From: Pomphorhynchus laevis
Taxonomy: Eukaryota; Acanthocephala; Palaeacanthocephala; Echinorhynchida; Pomphorhynchidae
NCBI GenBank assembly: GCA_012934845.2
Contig: WNNJ02000969.1
Span: forward strand, 1 to 64,000
DNA length: 64,000 nt
Direction of reading: 5' to 3'
Shown here: in pieces, positions 11,568-23,079 of the stretch
Numbering within the stretch: position 1 is the stretch's first letter
Layout: each line of letters begins with the position of its first letter
The notes under the pieces: model-generated
Seen by the model: only the letters and a program-made list of their open reading frames with translations
What the model was told of the DNA's origin: nothing
The model's database searches: none
Position numbers and translations under genes: made by a program

Positions 11568-13682
11568 GTTATTATAAGTATTAACAACATACCGTTAAGA
11601 ATTAAAGAATTGCCAATATCCTACAATGATATTTACAACGAAGCTAATTACCCTGAACAATCCAATGGTATAGATAAAGTTATCATCCGAGTTGATATGG
11701 CACCAGGATCTAGTGTATATCTCAGACCACATGATCCACCCCTGACGTTGTTATACAACGATGAAAAACATGTTGACTCATTTGGTGTTTCATTTCGAAC
11801 CAGTACAGATGGAATAATTGCCAGTTTGATAGGAGCTAAATCAAAAAATCTAATTGGACTTGAAATAGTAGATAAGCGATTGTTTCTTATTGTACAAAAT
11901 GATAATGCTCTACTAAAAACCCCTCAGCGTAAGGAGCTGGGAATAACAGATTATAATGCAGAATACACTGTACATCTGAGGAATGACAGACAAGGTGATC
12001 TTGGAGTTATTAGTGCGTGGCTTACTAGCAATAGACAATCGCCAGTTAGCTTTAAAGTCACAGATCCATTTCTTATCGACAGAATATCCTTTGGTGGCAG
12101 CGAAACAAACAGTCATGATTCCACAGTGTTTATAAATTCAGTCCCAATTTCAGGTTGCATAAAAAAACCTTATCTCAATTTGTTCACGTTAAATTTAAAG
12201 CCGTTGTTGGGTACTGGCCGATCGGATTGTTCGGACAAATTCTATCGGTTTAATTCTGGTGTTGAGTTCAAGCGTCGACTCATTGATCATGTTGAAGCGA
12301 TAACATTTCGCTACGGTGATAGGCCTCTACCATTTACCTACGCAGAAAGTGACAGGAAAAAGTTTAAATCGTTGGAAATCGATTTTGCAACAGTGGAAAC
12401 ATCTGGCATCATAGCCTCACTGCACGATAATAAGGATAATTTTATCGCAATCTTTATCAGCAATGGCTTACTTTATATGATAATTGACGACAAAAATATC
12501 GAACAACAGTCTTTTAAAATATCGGATAAACTTGTAAACGATGGACAATATCATCGAATAAGAGTCGTGAATTCAATTTCTGCTAAAGAACATGATTACG
12601 CGGAACTTGATTCCCAACAAACCCGCTTTCCCAAGCCACTTTCAGATGAATTTTATCTAACTACGGTATATTTCGCAGCCGCTGATTTTTGGGCTAAAGA
12701 TCATTACAGTCTCGCATCAGTTGGTAACTTTTTCGGTTGCATGAAAAATATCCTTTTTAATGGAGAGTATATAATTCGATATGATCATGTCTTAGATAAG
12801 AGTAGAATTAACGCTGGATGTCAGCCCGTAGCGAGTACACCCCTTCCATCGATTACATACTTGAAACCTGATATTAGCTTTTCTTGTAAAAAGCAAAATG
12901 ACGCCGTCAATATTAAGCTTTCAAATTCAGAAGAATTTAACAGCCTTAAAATTCCTCTGAATACATTTATAGTCAATGGTGTTATAGCAACTTTATCATC
13001 AACGTTTGATCAAAAATCCATAGTTTTGTACGTTCAAAGCGGCGGACTTAATTTGGCTTATTTAGACAATGCTGGAAAAGAGTTGCATTTGACGACAGGT
13101 AAGATTATAAATGACGGAGATCAACACAGTATACTTCTAAAGCGAGAACCAATACCAGGTAGAATTATACTTAGTATAAACGATCAAACGTATAATGTTG
13201 ATATTCCTATTGGATCAAGTCCACTATTTTTTGATAAGCTGACCATTGGTGGATCTGGAAAGACGCTACGATTTATGCCGGATAAGCATTCAGGGGCTTA
13301 CCAAGGATGTTTCCAGCATATCGAATATAATAAAGCTAGTGTAGTCCCTAATAACGTAATATCTGAGGTAAGGCGAAAGTGTTCGGTTATCGGTAAGTCT
13401 GTATGCGATGTAGAAAATCAATTCTGTAAGAGTAATCAACAATATGGACACGTTGAACAAACTTTAAATCTAGGACGAAGCGTTTCAAATCAAAATTTCT
13501 GTCCATCTATGCGTTGCTCTATATTTTGTCAAGCTAATGATGAATCTGAAGTTAGCTTTCAGCGCTCTTTTCACGCATCTTTACAACAAGAAATTTTTAT
13601 CGTTTTCAGAACGAATGACCATAGTTCGCAGCTGTTTAAAACCGAAGGGGTTACCGATGTCGTTATGAGCTTATTTTTAAAG
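11568..13682 (+). CDS. Exon 5: large exon with LamG domains 2-4 and start of LamG 5
   Basis: A 2,115-bp exon (705 codons), acceptor CAATAG at 11562-11567, donor AAAG|GTATTT after 13682, phase 0 at both ends. Only 45 bp of intron separates it from exon 4. LamG 2 spans about residues 240-390 of the model (FGVSFRTSTDGIIASL, ISFGGS, VPISGC). LamG 3 spans about 440-605 (VETSGIIASLHD, NDGQYHRIRVV, NFFGCMKNILFNGEY). LamG 4 spans about 630-795 (FIVNGVIATLSS, INDGDQHSILLKRE, SINDQTYNVDIP, YQGCFQHIEYN). A Cys-rich linker follows (KCSVIGKSVCD, QFCKS, FCPSMRCSIFC). LamG 5 then begins (VSFQRSFHASLQQEIFIVFRT). LamG domains of this kind bind glycans or protein ligands outside cells. Domain order resembles neurexin- or axotactin-like families but does not match a specific one I can name. 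No frame break is present. Confidence 0.93.
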
Positions 13683-13926
13683 GTATTTATTTTGTTAATG
13701 TATTTATTATTTTGTAATTATACTTTATAGTTTTAATAACTTCTATTTTGTTTATTTATAAGTAAATATATTTCAGTTTATCGCTATGAATTTATTTTAA
13801 GAAAAATAACTTATTGACGGATAAAAATAACTTTTATTAAAAATTAATTCAATTAATTCAATTAATTTTTAAATAAATTAAATTTACTTACAAATTTGAT
13901 AAAATTCTTTAAGGATTAACAATATT

Positions 13927-15692
13927 TAAATAATATCTCAAACGAGAGTGATACCATTCCGCGTGAATTATGTAAACAATATTTTTAGCCAGACGCGAAA
14001 GAACGACGATAACAGTATTTGATACCGTTTCGTCATCACTATGACTCATCAGTGCCAGATCCCTCCAACTGCAATATGCAGAGGATGACTAGCAGACGGC
14101 AAAAAACGAATCATGTGTTTGAGGTACTAGAACACCTCTAGTAACTTCATAGAGTGCTAGACCAGCACTAACGGCTGTACCAAACAGGATCATTAGCAAA
14201 AGTACTGGCAAATGACAGCGCAGGTATCTTGTATATCTGCTAACTTCTTTTATGAATATCTCAGACGAGAGTGATACCATTCCGCGTGAATTATGTAAAC
14301 AATATTTTTAGCCAGACGCGAAAGTACGACGATAACAGTATTTGATACCGTTTCGTCATCACTATGACTCCTCAGTGCCAGATCCCTCCAACTGCAATAT
14401 GCAGAGGATGACTAGCAGACGGCAAAAAACGAATCATGTGTTTGAGGTACTAGAACACCTCTAGTAACTTCATAGAGTGCTAGACCAGCACTAACGGCTG
14501 TACCAAACAGGATCATTAGCAAAAGTACTGGCAAATGACAGCGCAGGTATCTTGTATATCTGCTAACTTCTTTTATGAATATCTCAGACGAGAGTGATAC
14601 CATTCCGCGTGAATTATGTAAACAATATTTTTAGCCAGACGCGAAAGTACGACGATAACAGTATTTGATACCGTTTCGTCATCACTATGACTCTCAGTGC
14701 CAGATCCCTCCAACTGCAATATGCAGAGGATGACTAGCAGACGGCAAAAAACGAATCATGTGTTTGAGGTACTAGAACACCTCTAGTAACTTCATAGAGT
14801 GCTAGACCAGCACTAACGGCTGTACCAAACAGGATCATTAGCAAAAGTACTGGCAAATGACAGCGCAGGTATCTTGTATATCTGCTAACTTCTTTTATGA
14901 ATATCTCAGACGAGAGTGATACCATTCCGCGTGAATTATGTAAACAATATTTTTAGCCAGACGCGAAAGAACGACGATAACAGTATTTGATACCGTTTCG
15001 TCATCACTATGACTCATCAGTGCCAGATCCCTCCAACTGCAATATGCAGAGGATGACTAGCAGACGGCAAAAAACGAATCATGTGTTTGAGGTACTAGAA
15101 CAACTCTAGTAACTTCATAGAGTGCTAGACCAGCACTAACGGCTGTACCAAACAGGATCATTAGCAAAAGTACTGGCAAATGACAGCGCAGGTATCTTGT
15201 ATATCTGCTAACTTCTTTTATGAATATCTCAGACGAGAGTGATACCATTCCGCGTGAATTATGTAAACAATATTTTTAGCCAGACGCGAAAGTACGACGA
15301 TAACAGTATTTGATACCGTTTCGTCATCACTATGACTCATCAGTGCCAGATCCCTCCAACTGCAATATGCAGAGGATGACTAGCAGACGGCAAAAAACGA
15401 ATCATGTGTTTGAGGTACTAGAACACCTCTAGTAACTTCATAGAGTGCTAGACCAGCACTAACGGCTGTACCAAACAGGATCATTAGCAAAAGTACTGGC
15501 AAATGACAGCGCAGGTATCTTGTATATCTGCTAACTTCTTTTATGAATATCTCAGACGAGAGTGATACCATTCCGCGTGAATTATGTAAACAATATTTTT
15601 AGCCAGACGCGAAAGTACGACGATAACAGTATTTGATACCGTTTCGTCATCACTATGACTCCTCAGTTTGAGGTACTAGAACACATCTAAAT
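13927..15692. repeat. 323-bp satellite array, about 5.4 copies, in intron 5
   Basis: Near-identical head-to-tail monomers of 322-323 bp (equivalent points at 14089, 14412, 14734, 15057 and 15380). Copies differ at a few positions, for example GAAAGAACG/GAAAGTACG and CTCATCAG/CTCCTCAG/CTCTCAG. The array starts near ATCTCAAACGAGAG and ends in a truncated copy after CTCCTCAGTTTGAGG. Each full monomer carries the same 63-codon minus-strand open frame with a hydrophobic stretch (LPVLLLMILFGTAVSAGLAL). A second overlapping frame (MSHSDDETVSNTVIVVLSR) is also open. The shared frames follow from recent amplification and do not prove translation. Confidence 0.92.
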
Positions 15693-16140
15693 TATTTATT
15701 ATTTAAATTATCTCATTTATTATTTAAATTGTTAATTTAAATAATAAAAAATAAATATTATTTTATAATTTTATAAATTTTAATATTTACGATCTGGAAT
15801 AAACTTTTTTGTGTTAAATAGTAGCTTTATAAAATTAAAAATTTTTATAAGATAATAATGAGAAGGTGTGATAAATGCAGGATAAAGCAAATATCCATTT
15901 AAACATTTGTGGTTGAATCAAGAAAACAAATATATTTTTGTAATTTGATTGCTACAAACTATAAAAAATGCTTATCTTTAATGTTTATCTTATCAAAAGA
16001 TAAACAATCTAATTGTGTCATAAATTAATCAGAATCTTAATTTTGAATAATAATCTTATTTAATCATAATTTTGATAAAAACGATCATAATGCTAATAAT
16101 TATAAAACGATAAATACATAAAATTATACATCATCGTTTT

Positions 16141-16394
16141 TAATTATTTATTCATTTCAATTCGTTTTATAATTATTTATTCATTTCAATTCGTTTTCTA
16201 ATTATTTATTCGTTTTCTAATTATTTATTCGTTTCAATTCGCTTTCTAATTATTTATTCATTTCAATTCGCTTTCTAATTATTTATTCATTTCAATTCGC
16301 TTTCTAATTATTTATTCATTTCAATTCGTTTTCTAATTATTTATTCGTTTCAATTCGTTTTCTAAATATTTATTCGTTTTCAATAGCTTTAACA
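16141..16394. repeat. 29-bp minisatellite
   Basis: About eight to nine imperfect tandem copies of a unit containing TAATTATTTATTCATTTC followed by AATTCGTTTTC. Some copies are shortened (TTATTCGTTTTC) and some have CGC for CGT. Confidence 0.9.
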
Positions 16395-17454
16395 ATTATT
16401 TCCTAATTCAATAAATAAAAAATGAATTTTCTAAAAGGAAATATGTACGGAGAATTGGCATTTCTAAAAAAATTTTAAAATATATAAAAATAAATTTGGA
16501 AATTTCCAAATATATAAAAATAAATTTGGAAATTTAAATATATATATAATTTAAAACTCAGAATTAAGTTTTCACATGTATCTTTACATGATCTTTACAA
16601 AAATCTTATCTTTACAAGATCATGTATCTTTACAAAATGTCAGTATCTTATTTCGATGTCTACAAACTTCAGAACTAAAGAACTATAAATTTGATTTTTA
16701 TAAATGATATGAAAATAATAAAAGCATATAATATTCTATATATCGTCCATTTCTCGTCATATGCACAGTACAATGCCGTAACATTATAAATTCTTATACC
16801 CAGAAAATTCACCACTAGATATTTGTTGGATTATCTTGTTAATCGTAGGTTTATAATTTATTCATAAATTTTAAAACATTTACCTATCAACGAAAATAGT
16901 TTTAAATTACATTAATCATGAAACATTCTATGAAATATTTTAGAAAGTGTAATTTAGGTATTCATATATTTCAAACCAATAGTTACTCAACATTTGCTAA
17001 ATATTTTTGTGATAGGTTTAAACTATTAAATATTTTTATTTAAATATATTTTCAGGATACCAAATAATTTCAGGTTCAATTTTTTTCAAATAATTTCAAT
17101 TTTTTTTATTAAGTCAGAAGCAATTTTTTTGCAAAATAATAAAAGTGATCTTATTAAGAATAATAGAATAATTTTAGGCTTGTGTTTTGTAAAATAATGT
17201 AATAACATAATTCTTAAAGTTAAGGTGTTTATAGTGAGTTTCTAATTTATGCAAAAATCTATAAGCTCTAAATTTGATTGATAAATTATTGCTTTTCATA
17301 GATGATTAATACTCGTTAGCGATAATTATAAGATTACAATTTCACTCTTATAATATACAATCTTGGGTGAATATTAAAAACATTTTGATATTAAAAATAT
17401 ATTATCATATCAATATATGATTAATATTATATAATACAATATATGATAATGATA

Positions 17455-17835
17455 TGGGAAGCTTGCCGTATACTCGTTTGGGATTTCACTTGCCCGAACA
17501 CCCTGGTCGTCAATCATGTCGCACATGTAGTGTCTTCAGCGAGCGCTGTTGCAGTCCACATGGTGCAGCTCAAACGAACCAAATACAGATGTTTTGAGGA
17601 TTAACAGTATTTGTTCATCCACATAGCCATCGAAACACTAGGCGCGGTCGACCCCGGCGCATCTTCGTTTTTGAGGCAGCTTGGTTCGAGATTGGTATGG
17701 ACATCCGGAGATAAACATGCATTCAGCTAGCTCATGCAATGAATCAGCGCAGCAGTGCAACGAGAGAGTGCGGCATCCTTTTAGAGTCGGCTGGAGAGAC
17801 CTCTCTAGGCAACTACCTTCTTTGACGATTTTTAT
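17455..17835 (+). mobile_element. LINE 3' fragment (same RLE-type family as 34-46 kb)
   Basis: Corresponds to the last ~380 bp of the LINE in the triplicated units. Shared blocks are CCGTATACTCGTTTG, CACCCTGG, AGCTCAAACGAACCAAATAC, ATCGAAAC, ATGCATTCAGCTAGCTCATG and GAGGCAACTA. It is more diverged from the units than they are from each other, so it is an older or separate 5'-truncated insertion. Orientation is the same as the host gene. Confidence 0.75.
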
Positions 17836-18044
17836 ATATTATTTTTTCCTTTTTATACTTAGTTAAAATTATAATTAACATGAACATATTAACTTCTAAA
17901 ATGAACTTTAAAATGTCGCAAATTATATCAAATCTTAATATACTTTATTTGGTTTTACTTACCCATTTTTTGCTATTTTATAAAACTTTTAAACATATTT
18001 TTTGAAGTTTTGTGTTTTCACAATTTTATCTTTTCGCTTTATAG

Positions 18045-18164
18045 GACAAATATCTATTTTTGAATATTGAAAGCAATGGCCGGACAATAACTCTAGAATT
18101 TCCCAAACAAATCATATCCGATGCAAACCACCATGTAGCGATTATTAGGAGAAATCAAAACCAG
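18045..18164 (+). CDS. Exon 6: LamG domain 5, second part
   Basis: Acceptor TTTATAG ends at 18044; donor CCAG|GTATAA follows 18164. 120 bp, phase 0 at both ends. It encodes DKYLFLNIESNGRT, then ISDANHHVAIIRRNQNQ, the LamG strand pair around the usual NDG-WH position. It follows exon 5 ..DVVMSLFLK in frame after a 4.4-kb intron. Confidence 0.82.
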
Positions 18165-18682
18165 GTATAAAACGAGGAAACTTAAATTTATTAAATAGTA
18201 ATTATGACATGATTTTATATTTTATTGTTTTGGATAAAATAATTTACAAGAATTGGATAAATTTTGGGATTTTGATGATCTGGTTTTTCACAGCAATAAA
18301 TTCATATTCGATAAACCGATATAAACATGTCAGATCAAATTTGCCTATAAATCTCATATGTTTGATATAATCTTATATAAATATTATAAAAAGCACATAA
18401 GTTTAAGATTAACTTCAATAACAAATTAATTAGAATTTTTCCCTTCTATCGAAATTCGAAGACGTAGGAATATGTTTCAAGTAAATGCTTTATATATAAC
18501 AATGTTTTATATTTTTATTATAGAAGGTATTAGATTGCGTTTCAGTATTAGCGATATTTGACAAATTAATTAAATAATTATATATCAAACACAAATTGAT
18601 GTATTTTTGGTTCAAATTTATAATCAATATGTATAATAGTTTATTAATTTATTAATTAATGTGTAAAAATTTATTAATTAAC

Positions 18683-18745
18683 GTGACATGAACTCTACAG
18701 ATTCATATCGGGGGATTGCTTTACTGAATCATTAATATAGAAGTA
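18683..18745 (+). mobile_element. Short LINE fragment
   Basis: A 55-bp near-copy of 19588-19645 (TGACATGAACTCT, TCGGGGGATTGC, TTACTGAATCATT), encoding MNSTDSYRGIALLNH in place of MNSPDSNRGIALLNH. It lies upstream of the longer copy in the same intron and orientation. Confidence 0.7.
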
Positions 18746-18959
18746 GGCAATTATCGATTAGATCTCAACTCAGAGTAGTCGCTGCGTAGGAAATATGAAC
18801 CTTGTACAGCAATGTTTAGAATACCTTCCAAAATAACGTTTGATAGGGTAGAACATGTCTCAAGGAGTAGATTAGTTCGCTTACCATTAATTGATGTATA
18901 GTTAGCCCGTGAAGCGGACTCACTGCTTAGATAAGGTAATCTCGATCACAGTTACAATG

Positions 18960-20965
18960 TTATTCGCAAATTTCTGTTATTTGCTTGCTCTTGCTTACCA
19001 CGTCGATCATTAAACTCAAAAATAAATCATAAGCCAACTTATCTTTTAAAATTTCAAAAGACTATAATAGCTTTAGGGAAGAAGGATCGTTTTGGCGTAT
19101 TGAATCTGAATAATTACGGATATCTTCGTCGCGAATACTGCAAACTTGTGTCAGAATGGCGGGACTAACAGCAACGAGCTGATGAGAATTACACTATTGC
19201 TGAGGCAACCTTGGAAGTTAAAGCCAAATAGCTCCCAAATAAGTAATCGCATTTCACTAAAATTATGGTCAAACCATATAAATTCAATTTGCTATGTTGA
19301 AAATCAGCAAATACTTTACCAGTCATGTCCGATTATCAGGTTAGCTGAGCTTGACTCAGATCCAATTAATGATCCGTTCATAAGAAAAGATTAGATCGGC
19401 CCTTGATGCCATGGTTAATAATAAAGCAGCAAGACCTGATGAAATTTGTGTGGAGCACTTAAAGTCAAAGTTTTCAATCCTGTCTCTCTCTATATTGGTA
19501 TCAGTTATTTAATTGTATTCTTTTTGGAAATCCTATACCGTCATCATGGCGATAGGGTGTATTGAAGATACTATATAAAGGAAAGGGTGACATGAACTCT
19601 CCAGATTCAAATCGGGGGATTGCTTTACTGAATCATTCATATAAACTTTTAACATGTGTAATTGCGAGGCGTATTCAGTGTTTTCGTTCAGTATGTCTCC
19701 CTCCAGAACAATTTAGTTTTCGGAGAGGACGATCTACGACAGACGCTTTTAATATTATTCGAAATCGCGTTGTTTCGTCGTTCAAATTTGGTAAGCAACT
19801 TTATACCATTTTTGTAGATTTTGCCAAAGCATTTGACTCTATAAATAAGTCGCTGTTGTTATCTAAGTTAACTTGTAAGGTTGGTATTCATGGTAGGTTG
19901 CTTTCGCTATTGCACGGTATTCTACAGGAAAATACGTTGAGAGTGTATGACGGCCTTAACTATTCGCCAACGATTATCGCAAATCGAGGTGTCTTACAAG
20001 GCGACCCTTTAAGTCCTCTTCTCTTTTGATTATTTCTAATGGATCTCCCTACTAAGCTGAGAGAAATTAACGGCGATACAACTTCAATACTGTATGCTGA
20101 TGACTTAGCAATTATGTGCTCGGATATTAGTTCCGGACAAACCGCGTTGGACTTTCTATTTGCGTATTGTAAAGATAATGAATTGTTGATTAATATAAGA
20201 AAAACAAAAGTGATAAAATTTTGTAGAGGCGGCCGTCTATGTCGGTCTGATCAACTTTTTATAGACAATGTACAACTAGAATTTTGTTCTAATTATACAT
20301 ATATAAGAATCTTAATGACATCGAGATGGTCATTTACTTCTCATATTCAAAACAAATGCGCAAAGATAGTAAGTGCTACCTCAAGAGTCGCTAATTTAGC
20401 AGCTTTATCTTTCGAAGGTGCTCTACATTATTTTCAAATAATGTTACTCCCTTGCTTACTTTACGGATTATCATCATTCTGACCAGACCTGAAATCATCC
20501 AACTTTAGACAGATCGATAACTGCCAGACTCGATACATTAAAAGAATAGTCGGGGTTTCACCGAAGTGCTCTAGCACAATCGTAGGATTCCTAGCAAAGG
20601 TGAAGCCATGCTCGATCTATTTAAGAGATATTTTTAACCTACCTATTACCCACGAATTACTTACAAATATTCATAATCTTGAAAGTAAGACCGCACTTTT
20701 AGACCCTGAGTATGAGTTAACTCATGTTTATACTCAAGCGAATTGAATAAATCCCTTTTATAGTAAGAGATCTCTTATTTGGCGTGCATCATTACATGAA
20801 TATCAAGTTAAAATTTGTGTGAAACGCGTAATGATTCATGAAAGATCTTTGACTTGTAATTCTCTACTGTTCTGAATGTTGTCAATCACTTTTTCACGTC
20901 TTTACATGTGTATACTTATCGAAATTATCACTCAGTAGTATTGACCGGTTAGCACCGGTCCATAA
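18960..20965 (+). mobile_element. LINE with endonuclease-less remnant and RT domain
   Basis: Motifs in order: IRSALDAMVNNKAARPDEI and W-I-LYKGKGD (pre-RT linker), SNRGIALLNHSYKLLT, LPPEQFSFRRGRSTTDA, TIFVDFAKAFDSI (RT motif A), RGVLQGDPLSPLLF, then a stop, SILYADDLAIMC (catalytic YADD), NIRKTKVIKFCRGGRL and a thumb ending PCLLYGLSSF. C-terminal coding (PITHELLTNIHNLESK, RSLIWRASLHEYQ) runs to a terminal GACCGGT-TAGC-ACCGGTC hairpin near 20943-20960. Both main open frames are split by a stop at 20027-20029, so the copy is dead though RT motifs are intact. The 5' part is missing. The same family appears at 62990-64000 on the other strand. Clade (RTE- or R1-like) not settled. Confidence 0.8.
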
Positions 20966-21905
20966 CCTAAATTTGATTATGGTGATTTGATATTCAACAA
21001 TTAACTATTTTGAATGTTTATTGCAGCATTTTCTATTCAATTTTTCCAATTTATTTGCAAATCTGTTTTTCCTTGTTTGTTTGACCCAAGCTGAAAGGCA
21101 AAGTGGTCTTAATAAATCTCAACATTAATATTACTAATATTGTTAAATAATAATTTTATTTTTTAAATATCATTAAAATATCGTCACAATAATTCAACAA
21201 TATTTCAAACAAAATCAATTTATGCGAAGAGAACGTGCCAAACAATAACTAATATAAGTATGCCTTTAAAACTACATTTTTTGTTAATTACAAACATTTA
21301 ATATTCATTTGTTAAAAAATTTATGTATAATTTTTATTTTTATTTTAATTCTTATTTTAGAATAGCTAACCTATATTTCGTTCTACATTGATTACATTGC
21401 TGATATTACCAAATGTTATTAAGATATTTTTCTACATTTTATTAAAAGTATTTACATGAAAAACAAAAAAAATATGTACAAAATAAATAAATCTCAACAT
21501 TATTATTTTAATATTGTTAACTAATATTTTTATTATAATTTATTATAATTTTATTATAATTTATTGTTTTCCGAATTAACTGTGATACTTATAAGTATCA
21601 TTCAGCGCTTATTACGTTACATTGCTAAAATATAAAATCTTTAAGCTAAATATTAATTTCAAACAATAAGGAATAGAGGTCGTCATAAAAAAATAAAGTA
21701 TTTTTATTGGAACAGTTTGTCAGCTAAATGCAAACATTTTAATAAGGTTAGACAAGAACTCGTCAGAGAAGAGTTTTACGGCAATTTATGCTTTTTGAAT
21801 ATTTTTATATTAAAGATATTGAAATATAATTTGATAAAAGATTCAATATCTGTATACTATTATTAAATAGTATAAGAATATACGAGTTAATCTAATTTTT
21901 TCTAG
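20966..21905 (+). other. Intron 6, 3' part
   Basis: AT-rich intron between the LINE end and exon 7. I see no coding sequence or repeat that I can support. Confidence 0.5.
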
Positions 21906-22025
21906 GTTAACTTAACGATTGATGATCATAAAACAGTGCATAGCGTAAAAAGTATGTTGAAAAAGAAGCTAACATTCGACAAGCATTATATTTGCAGTGG
22001 ACAATACCAGGGATTCATCGAGGAT
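21906..22025 (+). CDS. Exon 7: LamG domain 5, third part
   Basis: Acceptor TTTTTCTAG ends at 21905; donor GAGGAT|GTATTA follows 22025. 120 bp, phase 0 at both ends. It encodes VNLTIDDHKTVHSV then HYICSGQYQGFIED. V-L-T-I-D-D is the LamG strand after exon 6, and C-x5-GFIED matches the closing G-C-I-x-D turn. A downstream GTAAAA at 22041 would include an in-frame TAA, so the earlier GTATTA donor is chosen. It also gives FIED-IIFNVD, the expected LamG ending. Confidence 0.82.
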
Positions 22026-22077
22026 GTATTAATTTCATAAGTAAAAAGTAAACTTACTGCCCTGTTTGTTTATTTAG

Positions 22078-22198
22078 ATCATATTTAACGTTGACTCAAG
22101 TAAGGTCAGTTTACTCGATGAAATAGTTAATAAGCCAACATTAGCCAGAATTGGGCCAGGTGCAGCTTGGGAGAATAGGCATTCTTTAAGACAAAGAG
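22078..22198 (+). CDS. Exon 8: end of LamG domain 5
   Basis: Acceptor TTTATTTAG ends at 22077, after an intron of only 52 bp; donor GAG|GTAATC follows 22198. 121 bp, phase 0 in and phase 1 out: the switch point from LamG exons to the phase-1 EGF series. It encodes IIFNVDSSKVSLLDEI, then ARIGPGAAWENRH. I-I-F-N is the last LamG strand. Confidence 0.8.
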
Positions 22199-22271
22199 GT
22201 AATCGCTTATACTTTTAACATCTATTATTTTTCAAAACAGTGATATTAAACATAGTGATGTAATGATTTAG

Positions 22272-22436
22272 AAAAGCGAATGGCACCATGCACAACTCTA
22301 AATTGTGACCGTGGTGAAATTGAATGTCAAGTGAAGCAAACGGAAATCAATTATAAAGTTTCTTCAACAACTAAAGTCTGTACTTGCGTAGATCCGGCGA
22401 GTCGCGCTCGTGAATTGTATTGCGAGGCTAGAGAAG
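22272..22436 (+). CDS. Exon 9: Cys-rich EGF-like module
   Basis: Acceptor GATTTAG ends at 22271; donor AAG|GTAGCT follows 22436. 165 bp, phase 1 at both ends. It encodes EKRMAPCTTLNCDRGEIEC, then KVCTCVDPASRARELYC. Six cysteines are arranged C-x5-C-x6-C, a long loop, C-x-C, C. The terminal C-x-C...C matches EGF, but the third loop is longer than usual and the G-Y/F-G turn is missing, so this is an atypical or rapidly evolving EGF-like module bridging LamG 5 and the regular EGF exons. Confidence 0.75.
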
Positions 22437-23079
22437 GTAGCTCGCACTCTAATTAAAAACTAACCCGGTCCCATTGCTTTCGCTTACTTATAAAACAGTT
22501 GCCGCTTTTAAAATTCGCTACATTTATATGTGCTTATGGCTTTATCGGAAAATGCGGGTTTATCAATATAGATATAAACAACTTTAATAAAATCGATAAA
22601 ATTAAATGAAAATGATGAATGACAATACGGACGACAGTTTTTCTCTTTTAGAAAACTTTATTCCGCTGTCATGAATCATTACTATATGCGAACTACATTA
22701 AATGAATAATAAATGTGCTTTAATAAAAATGTAAGTTTATTAAATGTAAATATTTTTACAATTTAAAAAATTATCAAAAAAATCGAGGAGTCCAATATTT
22801 ATTTTGTTTTCAAATTTTCAGTGTTCATCATCAGGAAAAAGTCATTGCACACGTTGGAAAACAAACATATAAAGCAAAACAGGTCTGGAAGAAACATACC
22901 GGAAGTAAATATACAAAAATAAATTTACCATTTGTAATCAAGTAGGTTGGCACATCAGGTTTATTATCCTCGAAGTTGCTGTCGGATATAGGTAACGTAA
23001 TATCATAGCCTCTATTATTTGTCTTAAAGACTTATTACTTTCGTGGGCTATAATTTATGCACCTGCAAAATTTATGTCA

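Larger units (their letters stand above)
15693..18044 (+). other. Rest of intron 5
   Basis: AT-rich intron carrying a 29-bp minisatellite (16141-16394) and a LINE 3' fragment (17455-17835). The remainder (15.7-16.1 and 16.4-17.4 kb) shows no coding or structured feature that I can support. Confidence 0.6.

Noticed and set aside
13927-15692. Satellite considered as a CRISPR array
   Set aside because: Monomers are 323 bp, contiguous, without unique spacers, and lie in an intron of an animal gene.
22022-22041. Alternative donor for exon 7 at GTAAAA (22041)
   Set aside because: It would include an in-frame TAA directly after VLIS. The GTATTA donor restores the LamG ending and phase with exon 8.
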